A DNA stretch of 15,943 bases, taken from DAIOHQ01 sp036744635. GTDB taxonomy: Bacteria > Planctomycetota > Phycisphaerae > Tepidisphaerales > Tepidisphaeraceae. A program made the position numbers and the translations under genes. The DNA lies in assembly GCA_036744635.1 (NCBI GenBank), contig DAIOHQ010000102.1, forward strand, positions 1 through 15,943, read 5' to 3'. Below are positions 6,671 to 12,065 of the stretch, in pieces; the stretch's first letter is position 1; each line of letters opens with the position of its first letter. A model generated the notes under the pieces. It had not been told where the DNA came from. It was given only the letters and a program-made list of their open reading frames with translations, and made no database searches.

Positions 6671-8182
6671 TTACTTCTTCCAAACCTTCGCCTTGAAATC
6701 ATTGATCGCCTGCTTCAGCCGATTCTCGATATCCTCGGTCAACTCCTTCTTCGTCCCCAGATCGCTGCGCAAGGTTCCCGCGCTGGTCTCGACGTACTGC
6801 AGCAGCGCGTTCTGGAACTCGCCGATGCGGGCGACCGGAACATCATCCAGATATCCCTTGGTGCCCGCATAGATCACGATAACTTCCTGCTCCATCGTCA
6901 TCGGCTTGTACTGCGGCTGCTTGAGCAGCTCCACCAGCCGCGCCCCGCGATCGAGCTGCGCCTGCGTCGCCTTGTCCAGTTCCGTGCCAAGCTGCGCGAA
7001 CGCCTCCAGCTCGCGATAGGCCGCCAGGTCCAATCGCAAGGAGCCGGCGATCTTCTTCATCGCCTTGGTCTGCGCGTTTCCGCCCACCCGGCTCACCGAG
7101 ATACCGACGTTGATCGCCGGCCGCACGCCCGCGAAGAACAAATCCGGCTCCAGATAAATCTGCCCATCGGTGATGCTGATGACGTTGGTCGGGATATACG
7201 CCGACACCTCGCCCTCCTGGGTTTCGATGATCGGAAGGGCGGTCAGTGATCCGCCCCCTTTCTCATCCGAAAGCTTCACCGCCCGCTCCAGCAGCCGGCT
7301 GTGCAAATAGAACACATCGCCCGGATACGCCTCGCGTCCCGGCGGCCGGCGCAGCAGCAGCGAAAGCTGGCGATAGGCCGCCGCCTGCTTGGAAAGATCG
7401 TCATACACGCACAGCGTCGCCTCCCCCTTCCACATGAAATATTCTGCCATCGCGCAGCCGGCATAGGCCGCGATGTACTGCAGCGGCGCTGGGTCCGCCG
7501 CCGTCGCCACCACCACCGTGGTGTATTCCATCGCCCCGTTGGCCCGCAGCACTTCCACGATGCCCGCCACCGTCGATTCCTTCGACCCGATCGCGACATA
7601 GAAGCACTTCACGCCCTTGCCCTTCTGGGCGATGATCGCATCCAGCGCGATGGCGGTCTTGCCGGTCTTGCGGTCGCCGATGATCAATTCGCGCTGGCCG
7701 CGGCCGATCGGGATCATGCTGTCGATCGCCTTGATGCCCGTCTGCAGCGGCTCTTTCACCGGCTGGCGCTCGGCGATGCCGGGCGCCACGATGTCCATCT
7801 TGCGCGTCTCGGTGCTCGGGATCGGCGGGCCGCCGTCGATCGGCTGGCCAAGCGGGTTCACCACCCGCCCGATTACCGCTGGGCCTACCGGCACTTCCAG
7901 CAGCCGGCCGGTGCTCTTCACCGTGTCGCCTTCCTTGATCTCCAGGTAGCTGCCGAAGATGACCGCGCCGATCGAGTCCTCTTCCAGGTTGAATACCTGC
8001 CCCATGATGCCGTTTTCGAATTCCAGCAACTCGCCGGCCATCGCATCGCGCAGGCCGTAAATGCGGGCGATGCCGTCGCCCACTTCGATCACGGTGCCGA
8101 TCGAGCTGACGAGCAGCTTCTGCTCGAAGCCCGCGATCTCCTGCTTCAGGACGCTGGTAATTTCCGCCACGTTGATTGCCAT
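6671..8182 (-). CDS. atpA: F1Fo ATP synthase subunit alpha
   Basis: This 503-residue, full-length alpha subunit forms the non-catalytic nucleotide sites of the F1 head at the cytoplasmic side of the membrane. The P-loop GDRKTGKT is at residues 169-176. The alpha/beta signature PAINVGISVSR is at 355-365; its R365 corresponds to the arginine that reaches the catalytic site of beta. The N-terminal beta-barrel, nucleotide-binding domain and C-terminal helical domain all appear intact. A ribosome binding site (GAGGAA) sits a few nt before the ATG at 8182. It follows atpH by 36 bp. In most bacteria atpG, atpD and atpC come next; here the next gene is a UPF0175 antitoxin, so the operon is interrupted or split at this point. 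Confidence 0.98.
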   Translation of the reverse strand: MAINVAEITSVLKQEIAGFEQKLLVSSIGTVIEVGDGIARIYGLRDAMAGELLEFENGIMGQVFNLEEDSIGAVIFGSYLEIKEGDTVKSTGRLLEVPVGPAVIGRVVNPLGQPIDGGPPIPSTETRKMDIVAPGIAERQPVKEPLQTGIKAIDSMIPIGRGQRELIIGDRKTGKTAIALDAIIAQKGKGVKCFYVAIGSKESTVAGIVEVLRANGAMEYTTVVVATAADPAPLQYIAAYAGCAMAEYFMWKGEATLCVYDDLSKQAAAYRQLSLLLRRPPGREAYPGDVFYLHSRLLERAVKLSDEKGGGSLTALPIIETQEGEVSAYIPTNVISITDGQIYLEPDLFFAGVRPAINVGISVSRVGGNAQTKAMKKIAGSLRLDLAAYRELEAFAQLGTELDKATQAQLDRGARLVELLKQPQYKPMTMEQEVIVIYAGTKGYLDDVPVARIGEFQNALLQYVETSAGTLRSDLGTKKELTEDIENRLKQAINDFKAKVWKK

Positions 8183-8218
8183 GTCATTCCTCGAAAGTTG
8201 CCGGTTGCTGGTTGCTTC

Positions 8219-8794
8219 TCAAAAGTTCGCTTTGCCGGCAGGCCGCGCCGCCAGAAGCTGCTGTTTCATCGCCTGCAGTTGATTGCGCACGCTGGCGTCG
8301 ATGAGCTGGTCCTGCACCCGCAGCAGCAATCCGCCGATGATCGACTCATCCACGTACTGATGCACGACCGCATCCCGCTTCAGCGCCGTGCTGACCCGCG
8401 CCCGCACCTGCTCGAGCTGCTCGGCCGACAACCGATGCGCCACCGTGACGTCCACTTCCACCTTCCCCTGCTGCTCCTCCAGCGCCTCGTCATAGGCCCC
8501 GGAAATCTCCGGCAGAATTCCCAGCCGCCCCTTCACGTTCAAAACCCCCAGAAAGTGCATCAGCAGCGGCGACACCTTGCCGTCAAACAGCCGTTTGACC
8601 ACGCCCCCGCGCTCCTCTTCGCTGATGCCGGGATCGGCCAGAAATTCGCGAAAGACCGGGTTGCTGTCCAGCACCTGCCGCAAGTCGCGCAAGTCCTGTG
8701 CGATTGCAGTCTCCTGCTGCTGCTCCGTCGCGAGTTCCAGCAGCGCGTTGGCGAAGTTGTGTGCGGCCTGGGAAAAGTGTGCGGTATGAGCCAT
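8219..8794 (-). CDS. atpH: F1Fo ATP synthase subunit delta (OSCP-like)
   Basis: This 191-residue protein is the delta subunit, which links the top of the alpha/beta head to the b-subunit stalk. The N-terminal AAHNFANALLELA helix and the C-terminal family signature around DESIIGGLLLRVQDQLIDAS are clear. The frame is open 48 nt further, to 8842, but that part is the palindromic repeat at 8816-8840 read through in frame. The ATG at 8794 (MAHTAHFSQ) fits the family start and is preferred, although its ribosome binding site is weak. It lies between atpF (65-bp gap containing the repeat) and atpA. Confidence 0.93.
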   Translation of the reverse strand: MAHTAHFSQAAHNFANALLELATEQQQETAIAQDLRDLRQVLDSNPVFREFLADPGISEEERGGVVKRLFDGKVSPLLMHFLGVLNVKGRLGILPEISGAYDEALEEQQGKVEVDVTVAHRLSAEQLEQVRARVSTALKRDAVVHQYVDESIIGGLLLRVQDQLIDASVRNQLQAMKQQLLAARPAGKANF

Positions 8795-8815
8795 AAACGT
8801 TTCGGTTCGAATGCC

Positions 8816-8840
8816 GGTGGAGCAGACATTCTTGTCTGCC
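8816..8840. repeat. 25-nt palindromic repeat unit in the atpF-atpH gap
   Basis: The sequence GGTGGAGCAGACATTCTTGT followed by CTGCC matches the outer ends of the 2153-2317 palindrome with only a few substitutions. Its core can fold: 7-bp arms GCAGACA and TGTCTGC flank a TTCT loop. It sits inside the ATP synthase operon between atpF and atpH, and extends the apparent atpH reading frame upstream. This is the third copy of the unit in the window, which indicates a genome-wide interspersed repeat. Confidence 0.85.
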
Positions 8841-8859
8841 ATTCCTCTGGACGCGTGTG

Positions 8860-9495
8860 TTATCTTGTGGCCGCCAGCGACTGCAGTTCTTCCAGGCTGC
8901 GATTCACCAGGTCGCGTTGATCCTCCGGATTCAGATTCCGCCGCAGGATTTTCTCCGCCACGTTGGTCGCCAGCACCGCCGTCTGCTCATAAATTTCCGA
9001 CAGCGCCTGCGTCTTGGCCGCCTCGATGTCCTTCATCGCCCGCTCCTTGGTCTCCTCGGCCTCCTGCTGGGCGTGGGCCCGAATTCCGGTCGCGATCTTC
9101 TCCCCCTCGGCCGCCGCGCTGGCGATCATCTCCCGCACCTTGTTCTCCGCGGTCTGAAGCTGTGCCGTGTACTCCCGCAAAGTAGCCTCCGCCCGCGTCC
9201 GCGCCGCCTCGGCCTCGGCAATATCCGTCCGAATCCGCTGCTCCCGCGCCTTCAATCCCGCCAGCACCTGCTTCCACGCCGTCGGATACAGCACCGCCAG
9301 CAGCACCACGAAGATGATCAGAACCCAAATCGCCGTGGCCGCGTCGAATTCAATCACTTCGTGCTCGCGCGGCGCGCCCGCTTCGGCTTCCACGTGAGCT
9401 ACCTTCGCCGCTTCACGCCCTTCGTTCGGCGCCGCCAGCGTGAGGCGCGGAACCCACACAAGGACAAAACACCCAATGAGAACAAGCCTGCGCAT
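8860..9495 (-). CDS. atpF: F1Fo ATP synthase subunit b, with an extra N-terminal signal-like segment
   Basis: This 211-residue protein is the peripheral-stalk b subunit. A membrane helix (about residues 54-75, IWVLIIFVVLLAVLYP) is followed by a long charged, Ala/Glu/Arg-rich helix, as expected for the dimeric stalk that binds delta. Unusually, a second hydrophobic stretch with a basic start (MRRLVLIGCFVLVW) lies before the membrane helix, ending near LAAP. It resembles a cleavable signal peptide and would put the short linker outside the membrane. The ATG at 9495 was chosen because GAGGAG (9501-9506) lies 5 nt upstream; the in-frame GTG at 9501 overlaps that site. It follows atpE by 73 bp containing a strong hairpin. 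Confidence 0.95.
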   Translation of the reverse strand: MRRLVLIGCFVLVWVPRLTLAAPNEGREAAKVAHVEAEAGAPREHEVIEFDAATAIWVLIIFVVLLAVLYPTAWKQVLAGLKAREQRIRTDIAEAEAARTRAEATLREYTAQLQTAENKVREMIASAAAEGEKIATGIRAHAQQEAEETKERAMKDIEAAKTQALSEIYEQTAVLATNVAEKILRRNLNPEDQRDLVNRSLEELQSLAATR

Positions 9496-9532
9496 CAGCA
9501 CTCCTCGCGTGTCATTGTTTTCCAGACAAAGC

Positions 9533-9559
9533 GCCGGGCAGGCTTGTCACCTGCCCGGC
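9533..9559. promoter_or_regulatory. Strong hairpin in the atpE-atpF gap
   Basis: The perfect 10-bp arms GCCGGGCAGG (9533-9542) and CCTGCCCGGC (9550-9559) enclose a 7-nt loop, 10 nt beyond the atpE stop. In minus-strand RNA it is followed by GCTTTGTCT, a poor T-run, so it may be a partial terminator or an mRNA-stabilising 3' structure that favours atpE output. A second short palindrome, ATTGCATCATGCAAT (9563-9577), overlaps the atpE stop codon. Confidence 0.55.
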
Positions 9560-9568
9560 ACGATTGCA

Positions 9569-9841
9569 TCATGCAATTTTCGCGATCAACAGATAACAGA
9601 TAGCCAACGCGAAGAAGGTGAAACCTTCGATCAGCGCGGCCGCGATGATCATGTTCGTGCCGATGCGGCCGCCGGCCTCCGGCTGCCGTGCGATTCCTTC
9701 CATCGCCTGACCGGCAAGGTGGCCGATTCCCTTGGCGGCGCCAACAACCACGATTCCCGCGCCAAACGCGGTACCCAGAATGGCCAGGCCCCTGTCGGGA
9801 AATACCGACCAGGTCGTCGCCTGTGCAAGAAGATCCATCAT
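9569..9841 (-). CDS. atpE: F1Fo ATP synthase subunit c
   Basis: This 90-residue proteolipid forms the rotating c-ring of Fo. Two membrane helices (about 18-46 and 62-87) flank the polar loop ARQPEA (51-56) that contacts gamma and epsilon. The ion-binding carboxylate is E72, in ALIEGFTFF. The residue after it is glycine rather than serine, and the helix-1 position that is glutamine in sodium-binding rings is I39, which favours proton rather than sodium coupling. A GGGAGC ribosome binding site is 6 nt upstream of the ATG at 9841. The gene is flanked by hairpins on both sides, which may help the higher dosage needed for the ring. Confidence 0.96.
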   Translation of the reverse strand: MMDLLAQATTWSVFPDRGLAILGTAFGAGIVVVGAAKGIGHLAGQAMEGIARQPEAGGRIGTNMIIAAALIEGFTFFALAICYLLIAKIA

Positions 9842-9853
9842 GTCAAGCTCCCA

Positions 9854-9869
9854 CCGGACTTACGTCCGG
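9854..9869. promoter_or_regulatory. Hairpin just upstream of the atpE ribosome binding site
   Basis: The 6-bp arms CCGGAC (9854-9859) and GTCCGG (9864-9869) enclose a TTAC loop, 12 nt before the atpE start and next to its ribosome binding site. A second short stem (GTGCG/CGCAC, 9883-9900) lies further into the atpB-atpE gap. An enhancer or mRNA-processing role for atpE is a guess. Confidence 0.4.
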
Positions 9870-9971
9870 AACTATGCGATCTGTGCGGCAAATGTCGCAC
9901 GGGTCGCGGATGAAATTGTGCCGAACTTAAAAATGAATAGCCCAGGCGTCGGCTGCTCAGGGCGAAGATTG

Positions 9972-11078
9972 TCAATGTTCCGGCGCCACCGCGCTGGCAA
10001 TAAATAGCGTCGCCAGGAACGTAAAAATGTACGCTTGCAAAAACGAAACGAAGAGTTCCAGCAGGCGGATCAAAAGGCTCAAAATCGTGATGGGTATTCC
10101 GACCGCGGTTTGTTGAAAGACGCCCAGCGTGACTGGAATAAACGTGATCAATACCGCCAGCACCAGGTGCCCGGCGATCATGTTCGCAAAAAGTCGAATC
10201 ATCAGCGCAAACGGCTTGATCATTGCCCCGACCAGCTCCAGCACCAGCAGCATTCCCCAAATCAAGATATCCGGAATCCACATCACCGCCGATTGCCCCG
10301 GTTGCGGCTTGAACGGATGGGGGGCAAAGTTCCACAGATAAAGCGGCACCGCGCACAGGATCGCGGCAACAGGATTCATCCCATGGTGGGCGAAAGCAGC
10401 GCCGCCATTGCTCGCTACGGCCTGATGCCCATGGCCAACGGGTTCATCATCTTCATAGTGTCTGGTCGGATTCTTAAGGGCGTCGAACTTGGCTGGAACG
10501 TCCGCGGAGAGGCCTTCTCCGCGGACGTGCTCCAAATCGTGGGCCGCCTCATGGCCATGCTTGCCGTCGGAACTGTGTTCTTCATGATGGCCGTGGCCGT
10601 AGGTTCCGTTGATCAGCGCGCGGGCGACCTGCACGATGCCGCTGGCGTGAATCATGATCAGCGTACAGAGGGCCAGCGCCCCGGTCGTGCTCACATTGCC
10701 GGTCGCGGTGCCGGCATAATGAGACAGCTTGGGGTTGATCAGGCCAAGAATTTCACCCAGTGGCATGAAGCCAAGCAGGTTGCAGAACAGGATGAAGAAG
10801 AAGAGCGTCCAGAGGAACGGAACGAAACGATCGGTGTTTTCTTTCAGGGCGGGGCGAAACACTTCAACCCGCAGGAATTCAAGAATCGCCTCGAAGAAAT
10901 TCCTGCTTCCGCGCGGCGCCTGCGCGTCGGGACGCCGGAACAGCGTTGGGAAAATCAGCAGCATCAGCGCCCCCGCCACCGTCGCCATCAGCATGTGATT
11001 GGTGACCCACAGCGGTCCGATTCGAAACAGATCGTGCGGCAGAATATGGGATGTCGGGTCCGCCAACATGAAACTCAT
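9972..11078 (-). CDS. atpB: F1Fo ATP synthase subunit a, with a His-rich insert
   Basis: This 368-residue membrane protein is the stator subunit that forms the ion half-channels against the c-ring. The essential arginine is R295, in KPFALMIRLFANMIAGH. Other family segments include FVPFLWTLFFFILFCNLLGFMP (about 85-106), the IPDILIWGMLLVLELVG helix (268-284) and a C-terminal FLQAYIFTFLATLFIA helix. It is longer than the usual 240-290 residues because about 72 residues (161-232) with 13 histidines are inserted after the third helix. The ATG at 11078 has AGGAG 7-8 nt upstream and overlaps the stop of the upstream atpI-like gene as ATGA; the frame is open further upstream but that part belongs to the overlapping gene. 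Part of the insert is encoded by a perfect palindrome (10498-10528). Confidence 0.95.
   Translation of the reverse strand: MSFMLADPTSHILPHDLFRIGPLWVTNHMLMATVAGALMLLIFPTLFRRPDAQAPRGSRNFFEAILEFLRVEVFRPALKENTDRFVPFLWTLFFFILFCNLLGFMPLGEILGLINPKLSHYAGTATGNVSTTGALALCTLIMIHASGIVQVARALINGTYGHGHHEEHSSDGKHGHEAAHDLEHVRGEGLSADVPAKFDALKNPTRHYEDDEPVGHGHQAVASNGGAAFAHHGMNPVAAILCAVPLYLWNFAPHPFKPQPGQSAVMWIPDILIWGMLLVLELVGAMIKPFALMIRLFANMIAGHLVLAVLITFIPVTLGVFQQTAVGIPITILSLLIRLLELFVSFLQAYIFTFLATLFIASAVAPEH
10498..10528. repeat. Perfect palindrome inside the atpB coding sequence
   Basis: The exact 13-bp arms ACGTCCGCGGAGA (10498-10510) and TCTCCGCGGACGT (10516-10528) enclose a 5-nt loop. It is read in frame as HVRGEGLSADV in the His-rich insert of AtpB. 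The GTCCGC...GCGGAC ends are shared with the palindrome at 110-162. An in-frame palindromic insertion of this kind resembles what is known for Rickettsia palindromic elements; common origin is not implied. Confidence 0.8.
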
Positions 11079-11500
11079 CGATCGTCTCCTGCCTGCTTGC
11101 TCATCGCCTGCTTTGCCGCTACGGATCTCACGCCCGCCACCGCGGACACCGCCAGGATGACCAGTGACGTCCAGGAAAACGCCAGCAGCCACCAGACGAA
11201 CGCCTCGCGATGCTGAACGCCGCCGAGGAATGTCGCTACCGCGGCCAATCCGCCGGTCCCAAGCATCAGGATCGTCATGCCGGCCAATCCTGCCTGGGCG
11301 GCATCAGCGGCATTCTTGCCGCGCAGCAACCTGATCGTCAACAATGCCAGCGCGCCCACCGCTATCGCGATCGCCAGCGCGATGCCAAGCTCGCGCCAGT
11401 AAGTTCCGAATCCTGCCACCCGGCAGATCACCGCGCCGGCCGCGCCAACCGCCAGGACCGCCACGATTTCCAGCACAACTTCACGCAGAATACCGCGCAT
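11075..11500 (-). CDS. AtpI-like ATP synthase operon membrane protein
   Basis: This 141-residue protein is small and strongly hydrophobic, with about four membrane helices (near residues 7-28, 35-57, 68-91 and 99-121) and short charged tails. Position and topology match the AtpI-type protein often encoded ahead of atpB, thought to help assemble the c-ring or its membrane insertion; the family is poorly conserved in sequence. Its TGA overlaps the atpB ATG by 4 nt, implying translational coupling. The ATG at 11500 was chosen; a GTG at 11503 is equally possible, and the GGAG site is better spaced for the GTG (7 nt versus 10 nt). The identification rests mainly on context. Confidence 0.7.
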   Translation of the reverse strand: MRGILREVVLEIVAVLAVGAAGAVICRVAGFGTYWRELGIALAIAIAVGALALLTIRLLRGKNAADAAQAGLAGMTILMLGTGGLAAVATFLGGVQHREAFVWWLLAFSWTSLVILAVSAVAGVRSVAAKQAMSKQAGDDR

Positions 11501-11520
11501 CACATCGAAGCTCCGGGCCG

Positions 11521-11730
11521 CTAATCTTTGTTTGCCTTAATCGCTTCCCTGATCAACAAATACATGCCGCCGCCGATTCCCAGCATCAATCCAGTCAACG
11601 TGCCGCGCGGCGTCCAGCCAAACTTGTGATCGAGCCAGCGCCCGACCACGAATCCCACGGCGGCGCCAACCGCCATCTCCAGCCCCAGCCCCAGATATTT
11701 GCCCCATTCATCCTTGGGTTCTTCGGACAT
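11521..11730 (-). CDS. atpZ: AtpZ/ATPase_gene1-like small membrane protein
   Basis: This 69-residue protein has two predicted membrane helices (about 15-31 and 43-61) separated by a WLDHKFGWTP turn, matching the short AtpZ proteins at the head of F-type ATPase operons. Members are proposed to work with AtpI, possibly in magnesium/calcium transport or assembly. The frame is open to a TTG at 11808, but the ATG at 11730 (MSEEPKDEW) is preferred: it fits family length, has AGGTGG about 8 nt upstream, and lies downstream of a promoter-like sequence and a palindrome. The next gene follows after about 20 bp. It is probably the first gene of the atp operon. Confidence 0.75.
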   Translation of the reverse strand: MSEEPKDEWGKYLGLGLEMAVGAAVGFVVGRWLDHKFGWTPRGTLTGLMLGIGGGMYLLIREAIKANKD

Positions 11731-11750
11731 ACGTGGCACCACCTGCCGAT

Positions 11751-11766
11751 CGTGCAATTTTGCACG
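11751..11766. promoter_or_regulatory. 16-bp palindrome before the atp operon, operator-like
   Basis: CGTGCAATTTTGCACG has perfect 7-bp arms around TT. It lies 20 nt upstream of the atpZ-like ATG and just downstream of a possible promoter, so it could be a repressor site or a 5'-leader hairpin. If translation instead began at 11808, it would be coding sequence. No regulator is identified. Confidence 0.45.
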
Positions 11767-11779
11767 AACTGGGGCGGCA

Positions 11780-11808
11780 AGAGTAGTATCAGCCGCCATC
11801 ATCGTCAA
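11780..11808 (-). promoter_or_regulatory. Candidate promoter of the atp operon
   Basis: On the minus strand, TTGACG (11808-11803) is a good -35 (5 of 6 against TTGACA). It is separated by 17 nt from TACTCT (11785-11780), a weak -10. The predicted transcript would start near 11773 and carry the 11751-11766 palindrome in its leader. The weak -10 keeps this tentative. Confidence 0.35.
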
Positions 11809-11917
11809 GTTTGCTCCAACGCCAACGCACTCAAACGTTTTTCACCCAATCCCTCCTCCAACTAGACGCCAGACCACTTCCCCGATACCCTACGCCCCAA
11901 TTGAAAGGAGACTGTGC

Positions 11918-11992
11918 ATGGCCAAGCCACGGCGCCGCCGCAAGATCGGCAGCAAGAAACGTAAGGCTCGTCGCGATCGTCGCAAACGCTAA
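11918..11992 (+). CDS. 24-residue extremely basic peptide, possibly ribosome-associated
   Basis: The reading frame encodes 24 residues beginning MAKPRRRRKIGSKKR, with 10 Arg, 6 Lys and a single acidic residue (D20). A near-ideal ribosome binding site AAAGGAG (to 11910) lies 7 nt before the ATG. A strong hairpin terminator follows 27 nt after the TAA. This complete expression unit argues that it is a real gene despite its length. The composition recalls the tiny basic ribosomal proteins of bacteria (Thx, bL37 type) and the mitochondrial COX24/AURKAIP1-type motif, but I cannot assign it to a family. It is transcribed divergently from the atp operon and would bind RNA, most likely rRNA, by inference. 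Confidence 0.72.
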   Translation: MAKPRRRRKIGSKKRKARRDRRKR

Positions 11993-12018
11993 CTAAGCAT
12001 TCGACGCGAAAGCAATCC

Positions 12019-12065
12019 AGAACGGCAGGAGCTTCCCCAGCCCTCCTGCCGTTCTGTTCTTTATT
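12019..12065 (+). terminator. Intrinsic terminator after the 24-residue peptide gene
   Basis: The perfect 13-bp arms AGAACGGCAGGAG (12019-12031) and CTCCTGCCGTTCT (12043-12055) enclose an 11-nt loop and are followed by a T-rich stretch, GTTCTTTATTT. The hairpin also sits directly after the stop codon of the convergent beta-helix gene (12061), so it may serve both directions. Confidence 0.85.

Noticed and set aside
7301..8920. A 539-codon open frame on the plus strand opposite atpA and atpH.
   Set aside because: It is antisense to two unmistakable genes, is rich in Arg, His and Gln as expected from the reverse frame of GC-rich coding DNA, and has no family motif.
9463..9495. LIGC near the start of AtpF as a lipobox.
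   Set aside because: The cysteine would be only about 9 residues from the start, too short for a lipoprotein signal peptide.
11079..11192. Upstream extension of atpB by 38 codons.
   Set aside because: It lies within the overlapping upstream gene; the ATG at 11078 has an AGGAG site and gives a normal family N-terminus.
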